NCBI RefSeq assembly: GCF_009866655.1 | Contig: NZ_CP047420.1 | Span: forward strand, 868,001-932,000 | From: Rathayibacter sp. VKM Ac-2804 | GTDB taxonomy: Bacteria > Actinomycetota > Actinomycetes > Actinomycetales > Microbacteriaceae | Direction of reading: 5' to 3' | DNA length: 64,000 bases | Shown here: one piece after another, positions 19,419-27,981 of the stretch | Numbering within the stretch: the first letter of the stretch is position 1 | Layout: every line of letters starts with the position of its first letter | Made by a program: the position numbers and the translations under genes | The notes under the pieces: model-generated | What the model was told of the DNA's origin: nothing | Databases searched by the model: none | The model's input: the letters and a program-made list of their open reading frames with translations, nothing else

Positions 19419-20840
19419 ATGGCCCTCTCCAGCACGGTTTTCGAACGATCCGCCCCCGACTCCGCCGTCGTCGACGCCGCGCTCAGCGGCACCCGACGCG
19501 GCGTGTACTGGCTCGAGGACCCCGACGTGCCGCGCCCCGCCCTCGCGGGCGCCGTGACAGCCGACCTGGTGGTCGTCGGCGGCGGGTACACCGGACTCTG
19601 GAGCGCCCTGCGCGCGAAGGAGCGCGACCCCGGCCGCCGCGTGGTGCTGCTCGAGGCCCGCTCGCTCGGCTGGGCCGCCTCCGGCCGCAACGGCGGCTTC
19701 GTGGAGTCGAGCCTCACCCACGGCCGCGAGAACGGCCTCGCCCGCTGGCCGGCCGAAGCCGCTCGGCTGGAGGAGCTGGGCGTGCTGAACCTCGACGGCA
19801 TCGAGGCGGCCGTCGCCCGCTACGGGATGGACTGCGACTTCGAGCGCACCGGCTCGCTCGCGGTCGCGGTGGAGGAGTACCAGGTCGGCCCGCTCGCCGA
19901 CGGCGACGGCGTCGCGGGCGGCCGCTTCCTCGACACCGCGGAGGTCCGCGCCGTGGTCGACTCGCCGATCTTCCTGGCCGGCCTCGCCGCGCCCGCCGAG
20001 CAGTGCGCGCTGGTGCACCCCGGCAAGCTCGTCCGCGAGCTGGCGCGGGTGGCGGAGGAGCTCGGCGTCGAGATCCACGAGGACAGCCGCGTGCTCGGTC
20101 TCGAGCGCGACGGCGCCGGCGTGCTCGTCCGCACCGCGCACGGCTCCGTGGCGGCGTCCCAGGCGATCCTCGGCACCAGCGCCTTCCCCTCCCTCCTCGC
20201 CCGCACCCGCCTGATGACCGTCCCGGTCTACGACCACGTCCTGATGACCGAGCCGCTGGACGCCGCCCAGCTGGCCTCGATCGGCTGGACGGGGCGCGAG
20301 GGTCTCAGCGACGTCGCCAACCAGTTCCACTACTACCGCCGCACCGCCGACGACCGGATCCTCTGGGGCGGCTACGACGCCGTCTACCACCCGGGCGGCC
20401 GGATCCGCTCCGCCTACGAGGAGCGTCCGGAGACCGATCGCGCGCTCGCCGCGCACTTCCTGACCACCTTCCCGCAGCTCGAGGGCCTGCGCTTCAGCCA
20501 CCGCTGGGCCGGAGTGATCGACACCAGCACCCGCTTCGCCGCCTTCTACGGCACCGCGCTCGCCGGCCGGGTCGCCTACGCGGCCGGCTACACGGGGCTC
20601 GGCGTCGGCACGACCGCCTTCGCGGCCGACGTGCTCCTCGACCTCCTCGACGGCGAGCCGACCGAGCGGACCGAGCTGGAGATGGTGCGCAAGCGCCCGC
20701 TGCCGTTCCCGCCCGAGCCGTTCGCCACCGCGGGCATCCAGGCCACCCGCTGGTCGCTCGACCGCGCCGACCACGACGGCGGCCGGCGGAACGCGCTGCT
20801 GCGGACGCTGGACGCGCTCGGGCTGGGCTTCGATTCGTGA
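19419..20840 (+). CDS. FAD-dependent amino acid/amine oxidoreductase (DAO family)
   Basis: This 473-residue protein has an N-terminal FAD dinucleotide-binding motif, DLVVVGGGYTGLWSAL near 46, then ARSLGWAASGRNGGFV, typical of OrdL/PuuB-like gamma-glutamylputrescine oxidases and sarcosine/glycine oxidases. The C-terminal GYTGLGVGTTAFAADVLLDLL is the second FAD-contact region. It probably oxidises an amine or N-substituted amino acid with oxygen. GGAGG precedes ATG 19419. No polyamine genes are adjacent, so the substrate is unknown. The family is certain, the reaction is not. Confidence 0.85.
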   Translation: MALSSTVFERSAPDSAVVDAALSGTRRGVYWLEDPDVPRPALAGAVTADLVVVGGGYTGLWSALRAKERDPGRRVVLLEARSLGWAASGRNGGFVESSLTHGRENGLARWPAEAARLEELGVLNLDGIEAAVARYGMDCDFERTGSLAVAVEEYQVGPLADGDGVAGGRFLDTAEVRAVVDSPIFLAGLAAPAEQCALVHPGKLVRELARVAEELGVEIHEDSRVLGLERDGAGVLVRTAHGSVAASQAILGTSAFPSLLARTRLMTVPVYDHVLMTEPLDAAQLASIGWTGREGLSDVANQFHYYRRTADDRILWGGYDAVYHPGGRIRSAYEERPETDRALAAHFLTTFPQLEGLRFSHRWAGVIDTSTRFAAFYGTALAGRVAYAAGYTGLGVGTTAFAADVLLDLLDGEPTERTELEMVRKRPLPFPPEPFATAGIQATRWSLDRADHDGGRRNALLRTLDALGLGFDS

Positions 20841-20935
20841 TCGGCCCGGGCTCCTGACGCGCTCCGACTCCTGACCGCGCCGCCCGCCCGGTAGCGTGCT
20901 CTGCGGGGGCACCGTCGGGTGCGGGAGGGACACGG

Positions 20936-21928
20936 ATGCTCGCGTCAGCGCTCGAGGTCCTGCTCGCGGTCGCGGGCGCGGCCGCCGGAGCCGTCCTCGT
21001 CGTCAGCGGCGTGCTGAAGCTCGGGCGGACGGAGCGGTTCCGCGCGAGCCTCGCCGCGCTCGGTCTGCCGGCCCGCCTCTCCGCGAGCCCGCTCTTCGCC
21101 CGGGCCTTCCCCGTCGTCGAGATCGCGCTCGGGCTGGCGATCCTGCTCGCCCCCGCGCCGCTGCACCGCGGGGCGCTGCTCGGCGCGGTCGCGGTCGACG
21201 TCGTCTTCCTCGTCGTCGCGGTCCGCGCGGTCCGCGCCCCGGAGCCGGTCGAGTGCGAGTGCTTCGGCGGCCTCGGCGACGCCCGGATGACCGGCCGCAC
21301 GGTCGCGCGGAACGCCGTCCTGCTCGCGCTGGCGCTCGCCGGACTCGTCGGGGCCACGGCGCCTGCGGAGCTGCTCGTCCCCGGGGTCCCCGCCCTCCTC
21401 GCGGTGCTGCTCGCGCTCGCGCTGGTGCCGGTGCGCGACCGGCTGACGGCGCGGACCCCTGCCACCGACACCCCGACCGACTCCGCCGACCTCGTCCTCC
21501 TCACCGCCGCGGGCGAGCCGATCGCCCTCGCCGAGTGGGCCGACCCGCCGACGCACCTCGTCTTCTTCTCGCCGTCCTGCATCTCCTGCCACGAGCTGGT
21601 CGAGCGCTTCCGCTGGTGGCCGAACGGCCTGCGCGAGGGCGAGGAGCTGATGCCCGTCTTCCTCGGCGCACCCGCCGACTTCGCCGAGCACGAGGTGTTC
21701 GCCCCGCTCGTCGAGCACGCGCTCTACGACCCCGACCGCTCGGTCGCGGCGGCGGTCGGCCGCGGCGCCACCCCGGGCCACGTGCTGCTGGACCCGGCGC
21801 ACCCCCTCGGCGACGGCTGGTCCAGCGGCTGGTTCGAGATCGAGAAGCGCGTCCTGCGCCCCGACTTCTTCGAGGACGTCCGCCGCGGCGCCGTCGCGCC
21901 GGCCCCGGACACCGCCGGACACGAGTGA
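20936..21928 (+). CDS. MauE-type membrane protein fused to a thioredoxin-like domain
   Basis: This 330-residue protein has an N-terminal half (~1-165) of four to five membrane helices and the MauE/DoxX signature with ECECFGGLGD, a Cys pair beside the membrane. The C-terminal half (~185-320) resembles a thioredoxin/AhpC fold with FFSPSCISCHELV, a CxxC redox centre, and GRGATPGHVLL, the cis-Pro-type region. MauE-like proteins pass electrons or help thiol exchange in exported proteins; this one probably moves reducing power across the membrane. GGGAGGGAC precedes ATG 20936. The antiporter gene starts within its stop codon (GTGA). Confidence 0.8.
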   Translation: MLASALEVLLAVAGAAAGAVLVVSGVLKLGRTERFRASLAALGLPARLSASPLFARAFPVVEIALGLAILLAPAPLHRGALLGAVAVDVVFLVVAVRAVRAPEPVECECFGGLGDARMTGRTVARNAVLLALALAGLVGATAPAELLVPGVPALLAVLLALALVPVRDRLTARTPATDTPTDSADLVLLTAAGEPIALAEWADPPTHLVFFSPSCISCHELVERFRWWPNGLREGEELMPVFLGAPADFAEHEVFAPLVEHALYDPDRSVAAAVGRGATPGHVLLDPAHPLGDGWSSGWFEIEKRVLRPDFFEDVRRGAVAPAPDTAGHE

Positions 21929-23595
21929 CCGCGCTCCTGGTGGTGCTGGTGCTCGCGCTGGTCGTGATCGCCGGCGCCGCCGTCGTCGGCCCGCGCCTGG
22001 GCGTCGCCTCGCCGCTCGTGCTGGTCGGGATCGGCGTGGCCGCGAGCTTCCTCCCCGTGGTCGGCCCGATCGAGATCGAGCCGGAGTGGATCCTGGCCGG
22101 GGTCCTCCCGCCGCTGCTCTACTCCTCCGCGGTGTCGATGCCGGCGATGAACTTCCGCCGCGAGTTCGGTGCGATCAGCGGTCTCTCGGTGCTGCTGGTC
22201 GTCGGCACCTCGCTGGTGCTCGGCCTGTTCTTCCTGCTGGTCCTGCCGGATCTCGGCTTCGCCTGGGGCGTCGCGCTCGGCGCGATCGTCAGCCCCACGG
22301 ACGCCGTCGCGACCTCGATCGTCAAGGGCACCTCCGTCTCGCGCCGGGTCGTCGCGATGCTCGACGGCGAGAGCCTGCTCAACGACGCGACGGCCCTGGT
22401 GCTGCTGCGCACGGCGATCGCGGCCGCCGCGGCGAGCTTCTCCTTCTGGGGTGCGCTCGGCTCGTTCGGCTACGCCGTGCTGATCGCCACGATCGTCGGC
22501 GGTCTCGTCGGCTGGCTGAACCTCGCCGTGCGCCGCCGGGTGCAGGACCCGACGGTCAACACGATCCTGTCCTTCACCGTCCCCTTCCTCGCCTCCGTCC
22601 CGGCCGAGCTGCTCGGCGCCTCGGGCCTGGTCGCCGCGGTCGTCGCCGGGATCGTCACCGGCATCCGCGCCCCGCGCGAGCTCTCGCCGCAGAACCGGCT
22701 GTCCGACTCGCAGAACTGGCGCACGGTCGAGCTGGTGCTCGAGGGCGCGGTCTTCCTCACCATGGGCCTGCAGGTGCGGGCGATCGTGACGAGCGTCGAG
22801 GAGGACCACGCCGGCGTCGGCCCCGCGGTGCTGATCGCGGTGGGCGCGCTCCTGCTCACGGTGCTGGTCCGCGCGGCCTACGTCGCCCCGCTGCTCGGCG
22901 TGCTGAAGAGCCGAGGCCGCCTGCGCGAGCGGATGCGCCCGCGCGTCGAGGGCCTGCAGGAGCAGATGGGCACCGAGGAGGGCCGCGAGGAGAGCCTGCA
23001 GCGGATCAGCCGGGGCCGCCGCACGCCGACCGCCCGCGATCTCGAGCGCTTCCGCACCCGGCTGACACGGATGCTCGCCGACATGGAGTACTTCGTCCGC
23101 GCGCCGCTCGGCTGGCGCGAGGGCACGGCCGTGGTCTGGGCCGGGATGCGCGGTGCCGTCACGGTCGCCGCCGCGCAGACGCTGCCCGAGGACACCCCGC
23201 AGCGCTCGGTCCTCGTGCTGATCGCCTTCGCCGTGGCCGCGCTGTCGCTGCTGCTGCAGGGCGGCACGGTCGGTCCGCTGCTGCGCGCGATCGCGCCGGA
23301 CGTCGACGAGGCGGCCGAGGAGAGGGCCCGCGAGGAGGAGCGCACCCGCGTCTTCGCCCTCCTGCGCACCAGCGCCGAGGCCGTCCAGGAGCCGCCGCCC
23401 GCCCCGGACGCGCCGAGGACCGAGGCGTTCCTCCAGGCCCAGCGCCACCGGCTGGCCGTGATCGCGGCGCAGCGCGCGGACCTCCTCGACGCCCGCGACA
23501 ACGGCACCTTCGACGCCGACGTGCTCGCCTCGGTGCTCGCCGCGCTCGACGCCTCGCAGATCGACCTCGAGATCCGCGCGCGCACCGCCCGCTGA
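21925..23595 (+). CDS. Na+/H+ antiporter (CPA1, NhaP/NHE type)
   Basis: GTG 21925 overlaps the previous stop by four bases and gives 556 residues. About 12 membrane helices span residues 1-410. The ion-binding helices carry GAIVSPTDAVATSIV and DGESLLNDATALVLLR, the TD and ND motifs of CPA1 exchangers, and WAGMRGAVTVAAAQ is the conserved Arg helix near 400. A soluble, charged tail of ~120 residues follows. It exports Na+ (or K+/Li+) in exchange for protons. It lies just upstream of the putative osmolyte gene trio, but has its own unit with the MauE-like gene. Confidence 0.92.
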   Translation: MTALLVVLVLALVVIAGAAVVGPRLGVASPLVLVGIGVAASFLPVVGPIEIEPEWILAGVLPPLLYSSAVSMPAMNFRREFGAISGLSVLLVVGTSLVLGLFFLLVLPDLGFAWGVALGAIVSPTDAVATSIVKGTSVSRRVVAMLDGESLLNDATALVLLRTAIAAAAASFSFWGALGSFGYAVLIATIVGGLVGWLNLAVRRRVQDPTVNTILSFTVPFLASVPAELLGASGLVAAVVAGIVTGIRAPRELSPQNRLSDSQNWRTVELVLEGAVFLTMGLQVRAIVTSVEEDHAGVGPAVLIAVGALLLTVLVRAAYVAPLLGVLKSRGRLRERMRPRVEGLQEQMGTEEGREESLQRISRGRRTPTARDLERFRTRLTRMLADMEYFVRAPLGWREGTAVVWAGMRGAVTVAAAQTLPEDTPQRSVLVLIAFAVAALSLLLQGGTVGPLLRAIAPDVDEAAEERAREEERTRVFALLRTSAEAVQEPPPAPDAPRTEAFLQAQRHRLAVIAAQRADLLDARDNGTFDADVLASVLAALDASQIDLEIRARTAR

Positions 23596-23654
23596 CCCCG
23601 CGCCGCTCGCGCCGCTCGCGAACAACCCGGTAGCCGCCCGAAACATGAGGGTCG

Positions 23655-23660
23655 TACGGT
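23655..23660 (+). promoter_or_regulatory. -10 hexamer TACGGT for the amide-ligase trio (leaderless)
   Basis: TACGGT ends six nt before ATG 23667. No ribosome site precedes that ATG, which fits leaderless translation of the first gene of the three-gene unit. Confidence 0.5.
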
Positions 23661-23666
23661 GAGCGC

Positions 23667-26174
23667 ATGCGCGCAGAACTGACCCTCGGTGCGGAGGAGG
23701 AGCTCCACCTCATCGATCTCGAGTCGAGGCAGCTCTCCCCCCACGCCCCCCAGGTGCTCGCCCGGCTGCCGAAGGAGAGCTTCTCGGCCGAGCTGCAGCG
23801 GACCACGGTCGAGACGAACACCGCGGTGGTCGACTCCCTCGACGGGCTGCGCGAGCAGCTGATCTCGCTTCGGCGCGCGGTGATCGACGCCGCGGCGCCC
23901 GACGGCATCGGCATCGCCGCGGTCGGCACCGCGCCGCGCTCCGAGCAGACCGACTTCGAGCTCACCAGCACCGGCCGCTACGGCCGGATGCAGGAGCAGT
24001 ACCGGATGCTGGTGGACGAGCAGCTGATCTGCGGCACCCAGATCCATGTCGGCGTCTCCGACCGCGAGCTCGCGGTGCAGATCGCGCAGCGGATCGCCCG
24101 CGATCTGCCGGTGCTGCTCTCCGCCAGCGCGAGCAGCCCCTACTGGAACGGCCAGGACACCGGCTACGCCAGCATCCGCACGATCATCTGGCAGCGCTGG
24201 CCGAGCGCCGGCGCGACCGGGCCCCTGGAGTCCGCGGCCGAGTACGACCGCCTCCTCGACGACCTGATCGCCACCGGTGTCATCGCCGACTCGAAGATGG
24301 CCTACTTCGACGTCCGGCCCTCCTCGCACGCGCCGACCCTCGAGCTGCGGGTCTGCGACGCGATGCCGATCGTCGACGACGCGGTGCTGATCGCCGGGCT
24401 CTTCCGCGGCCTGGTCCGCACCGCCGAGCTCGACATCGAGGCGGGCCGTCCGTTCCGGCACACCCCGCCGCCGATCCAGCGCGCCGCCACCTGGCAGGCC
24501 GCGCGCGGCGGTCTCTCCGGCCCGCTGCTCGATCACACCGAGCACCCCCGTCCGGTTCCCGCAGCCGAGGCGCTGCGCAGCCTGATCGCCCGCCTCCAGC
24601 CCGCGCTCGACGAGCTCGGCGACCTGGAGCAGGTGCGCGCGCTCGCCGAGGCGCTGATCGCGCGCGGCAACTCCGCCGACCGCCAGCGCGCCGTCCTCGC
24701 CGAGCGCGGCACCCTCGACGCCGTGGTCGACGCCGTCGTCGCCGAGACGCACGGCCCGGCGAGCGGACCGATCCTGCCCGCCCCGAGCCTGCGCTCCTAC
24801 CGCGTGCGCGCCGGCGACGAGGCCGTGGCCACCGGCGGCCGCGCCAGGAGCGCGTACCAGCCGATCCTCGAGCACTTCCGCGGGCTCGGCGCCGAGCGGC
24901 TCGCCACCCTGCACGAGTCCCGCGACCGGCTCGTCGAGCAGGCCGGGCTCACCTTCCGCGTCGGCGAGGAGGACCGGCCGTTCCCGGTCGACCTCGTGCC
25001 GCGCGTGCTGCAGGCGCACGAGTGGAGCGAGCTCGCCGCCGGGCTCGAGCAGCGCGCCCGCGCCCTCGAGTGCTTCCTCCAGGACGTCTACGGCGAGGGC
25101 CGGGCGGTGCGGGCCGGCGTGGTCCGCGATCTGCGCGGCGCGCCGGGCTGGAGCGAGGACGCGGCCCGGCTGCCCGCCGGCACCGTCCGCGGCGCCGTGA
25201 TGGGCTTCGACCTGGTCCGCAACGAGTTCGGCGGCTGGCGGGTGCTGGAGGACAACCTCCGCAACCCCAGCGGTCTCGCCTACGCGATGGGCATCCGCGC
25301 GCTGCTCGACGACGTGCTGCCCGATCTGCCGCGGCCCGCGGGCCTGCTCGACGCGTCGACGGCGCTCGCCGGACTGCGCGCCACCCTCGCCCACGGCGCG
25401 AAGGGCGCCGACCCGGTGCTCGGGCTGCTCTCCAGCGGAGCGTCGAGCTCGGCCTGGTTCGAGCACCGCCGCCTGGCCGAGGGCGCGGGGCTCCTGCTGC
25501 TCGAGGCGGGCGACCTCGCGGTCGAGGGCGGCCGCGTCCTGGCCGGCGGCACGGTCGTCGACGCGCTCTACCTGCGGCTCGACGTCGAGCTCGCCGACCT
25601 CGTCGCGGGCGGGAGGGGGATCGGCCGCGAGATCCTCGACGTCGCGGCGGCCGGCGACGTGTACCTGGCGAACGCGCCCGGCAACGGCGTCGCGGACGAC
25701 AAGGCGCTCTACTGCGCGGTTCCCGAGCTGATCGGCTACTACCTCGACGAGCGCCCGCTGCTCGAGTCCGTGCCGACCTACCGCCCCGAGGACGAGGCCG
25801 AGCGCCGGATCGTGCTCGAGCGGGTCGGCGAGCTGGTCACCAAGCCGGTCGACGGCTACGGCGGCCGGGGAGTGATGATCGGCCCGTCGTCCCCAGCGGC
25901 GCGCGTCGCCGAGCGGCGCGCCGAGATCGCGGCGGACCCGGGCGCCTGGGTCGCCCAGGAGGTCGTCCGGCTCTCCTCGCTGCCCGCCTTCTCCGGCACC
26001 GACCTGCAGCCGCGGCACATCGACCTCCGCGCCTTCGTCTTCGTCACCGGCACCGGACCCGGCGACGTCCGCCTCGCCGACCTCGCGCTCACTCGCGTCG
26101 CGGCCGAGGGCAGCATGATCGTGAACTCCTCGCGCGGCGGCGGCGCGAAGGACACCTGGATCGTCGGAGGCTGA
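23667..26174 (+). CDS. Bifunctional GCS2-type carboxylate-amine ligase / circularly permuted ATP-grasp
   Basis: This 835-residue two-domain enzyme starts with a YbdK/GCS2 glutamate-cysteine-ligase-like domain (~1-370): GAEEELHLID, ELQRTTVETNT, CGTQIHVGV, SSPYWNGQDTGYASIR, and DVRPSSHAPTLELRVCD. From ~385 to the end it matches circularly permuted ATP-grasp proteins (DUF404/DUF407): RPFPVDLVPRVLQAHEW, FLQDVYGEGRAV, GWRVLEDNLRNPSG, LANAPGNGVADDKALY, VTKPVDGYGGRGVMIGP and VNSSRGGGAKDTWI. Both domains activate carboxylates with ATP and join them to amines, so two successive peptide or amide bonds are likely. The amidotransferase follows after one base and an S9 peptidase after that. Substrates are unknown; an unusual osmolyte or small peptide amide is my inference. 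Confidence 0.88.
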   Translation: MRAELTLGAEEELHLIDLESRQLSPHAPQVLARLPKESFSAELQRTTVETNTAVVDSLDGLREQLISLRRAVIDAAAPDGIGIAAVGTAPRSEQTDFELTSTGRYGRMQEQYRMLVDEQLICGTQIHVGVSDRELAVQIAQRIARDLPVLLSASASSPYWNGQDTGYASIRTIIWQRWPSAGATGPLESAAEYDRLLDDLIATGVIADSKMAYFDVRPSSHAPTLELRVCDAMPIVDDAVLIAGLFRGLVRTAELDIEAGRPFRHTPPPIQRAATWQAARGGLSGPLLDHTEHPRPVPAAEALRSLIARLQPALDELGDLEQVRALAEALIARGNSADRQRAVLAERGTLDAVVDAVVAETHGPASGPILPAPSLRSYRVRAGDEAVATGGRARSAYQPILEHFRGLGAERLATLHESRDRLVEQAGLTFRVGEEDRPFPVDLVPRVLQAHEWSELAAGLEQRARALECFLQDVYGEGRAVRAGVVRDLRGAPGWSEDAARLPAGTVRGAVMGFDLVRNEFGGWRVLEDNLRNPSGLAYAMGIRALLDDVLPDLPRPAGLLDASTALAGLRATLAHGAKGADPVLGLLSSGASSSAWFEHRRLAEGAGLLLLEAGDLAVEGGRVLAGGTVVDALYLRLDVELADLVAGGRGIGREILDVAAAGDVYLANAPGNGVADDKALYCAVPELIGYYLDERPLLESVPTYRPEDEAERRIVLERVGELVTKPVDGYGGRGVMIGPSSPAARVAERRAEIAADPGAWVAQEVVRLSSLPAFSGTDLQPRHIDLRAFVFVTGTGPGDVRLADLALTRVAAEGSMIVNSSRGGGAKDTWIVGG

Positions 26175-26175
26175 G

Positions 26176-27960
26176 ATGTGCGGCATCGCGGGAGAGATCC
26201 GGTTCGACGGCGCGCGCGCCGACATCGGCGCCGTCGACCGGATGACCGGCTGCCTCGTGCACCGCGGCCCGGACGGCGACGGGCTCTGGGCGGCGGGCCG
26301 CGTGGCGCTCGGGCACCGGCGGCTGGCGATCATCGACCTCTCGGCGGCCGGCGCGCAGCCGATGGTCGACGCCGCACTCGGCCTCACGATCGTCTTCAAC
26401 GGCTGCATCTACAACCACCGGCAGCTGCGCGTCGAGCTGGAGGGGAAGGGGCACCGCTTCTTCTCGCACTCCGACACCGAGGTGATCGGCAAGGCCTACG
26501 CCCAGTGGGGCGAGGACTGCGTCGACCACCTGCTCGGCATGTTCGCCTTCGCGATCGTCGAGCGCGAGTCCGGCCGGGTGGTGCTGGCGCGCGACCGCCT
26601 CGGCATCAAGCCGCTCTACCTCGACGAGACCCGCGAGCGGATCCGCTTCGCCTCGACCGTGCAGTCCCTGCTCGCGGCCGGCGGCGTCGACACCTCGATC
26701 GACCGCACGGCGCTGATGCTCTACCTGAGCTTCCACTCGGTCGTGCCCGCGCCGCGCACGATCCTCGCCGGGGTCACCAAGCTGCCGCCCGCGACCGTCC
26801 GCGTGATCGAGCCCGACGGCACGAGCCGCGAGCGCGTCTACTGGGAGCCGGTGTTCGCCCGCGATCCCGCCCGCGCCGCCTGGACCGAGCGCGACTGGCA
26901 GGAGGCGCTGCTCGCGTCCTTCCGCACCGCCGTCTCGCGCCGGATGGTCGCCGACGTCCCGGTCGGCGTGCTGCTCTCCGGCGGCATCGACTCCAGCCTG
27001 ATCGTGGCGCTGCTCGCCGAGGCCGGCCAGACCGGGCTGCAGACCTTCTCGATCGGCTTCGACGCCGCGGGCGGCGAGTCGGGCGACGAGTTCGAGTACT
27101 CGAGCCTGGTCGCCGAGCGCTTCGGCACCGACCACCACCGCCTGCCGATCGACTCCGCGCGGCTGCTGCCCGGGATCGACGCCGCGGTCGGCGCGATGAG
27201 CGAGCCGATGGTCTCGCACGACGCCGTCGCCTTCCACCTGCTCAGCGAGGACGTCTCGCAGCACGTCAAGGTCGTCCAGTCCGGCCAGGGCGCCGACGAG
27301 GTGCTCGGCGGCTACGACTGGTACCCGCCGCTGGCGCGGGTGCCGCGCGAGAACGCCGCCGAGGCGTACGCGGACGTCTTCGTCGACCGCCCCTTCGCCG
27401 CGCTGCAGGCCCTGCTGTCGCCCGCTTGGCGCGGGGACGCCGACGCGGCGGCCGCCTTCCTCGCCGAGCGCTTCGCCCGCCCCGGCGCCGACACGGCGGT
27501 GGACGCCGCGCTGCGCAACGACACCGCGGTCATGCTCGTCGACGACCCGGTGAAGCGGGTCGACAACATGACCATGGCCTGGGGCCTGGAGGCGCGCGTC
27601 CCGTTCCTCGACCACGAGTTCGTCGAGCTCGTCGGCACGATCCCGCCGGAGCTCAAGCTCGCCGACGGCGGCAAGGGGATCCTCAAGCGGGCCGTCCGCG
27701 GCATCGTCCCGGACGAGGTGATCGACCGCACCAAGGGCTCCTTCCCGGTGCCCGCGATCCGGCAGCTGGAGGGGCCCTACCTCGAGCGGGTGCGGGCGGC
27801 GCTGACCGACCCCGCCGCGCGGCGCCGCGGGATCTTCGATCCGGCGACAGTGGACGCGCTGCTGGCCGACCCGAACGCGACCCGCACCCGCCTGGGCTCG
27901 AACGAGCTGTGGCAGCTCGCCCTGCTCGAGATGTGGCTCCAGGAGCACGGCGTCGGCTGA
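26176..27960 (+). CDS. Asparagine-synthase-type amidotransferase (NAGGN-amidotransferase-like)
   Basis: This 594-residue protein has an N-terminal class II glutaminase domain: MCGIAGEIRFDG with nucleophile Cys2, RLAIIDLS, FNGCIYNH, and HSDTEVI. The AsnB-type synthetase domain has PP-loop SGGIDSS at ~268, GQGADEVLGGY and MAWGLEARVPFLDHEFVEL. Length, the GEIRFDG start and the C-terminal NELWQLALLEMWLQEHGV resemble, from memory, the amidotransferase of the N-acetylglutaminylglutamine amide osmolyte pathway rather than plain AsnB. It would turn a terminal carboxylate into an amide with glutamine-derived ammonia and ATP. ATG lies one base after the ligase stop, so the two are coupled. The usual N-acetyl ligase partner is absent; the GCS2-ATP-grasp fusion stands in its place. 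Confidence 0.88.
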   Translation: MCGIAGEIRFDGARADIGAVDRMTGCLVHRGPDGDGLWAAGRVALGHRRLAIIDLSAAGAQPMVDAALGLTIVFNGCIYNHRQLRVELEGKGHRFFSHSDTEVIGKAYAQWGEDCVDHLLGMFAFAIVERESGRVVLARDRLGIKPLYLDETRERIRFASTVQSLLAAGGVDTSIDRTALMLYLSFHSVVPAPRTILAGVTKLPPATVRVIEPDGTSRERVYWEPVFARDPARAAWTERDWQEALLASFRTAVSRRMVADVPVGVLLSGGIDSSLIVALLAEAGQTGLQTFSIGFDAAGGESGDEFEYSSLVAERFGTDHHRLPIDSARLLPGIDAAVGAMSEPMVSHDAVAFHLLSEDVSQHVKVVQSGQGADEVLGGYDWYPPLARVPRENAAEAYADVFVDRPFAALQALLSPAWRGDADAAAAFLAERFARPGADTAVDAALRNDTAVMLVDDPVKRVDNMTMAWGLEARVPFLDHEFVELVGTIPPELKLADGGKGILKRAVRGIVPDEVIDRTKGSFPVPAIRQLEGPYLERVRAALTDPAARRRGIFDPATVDALLADPNATRTRLGSNELWQLALLEMWLQEHGVG

Positions 27961-27981
27961 CCGGTGCCCGAGGATGGAGGC

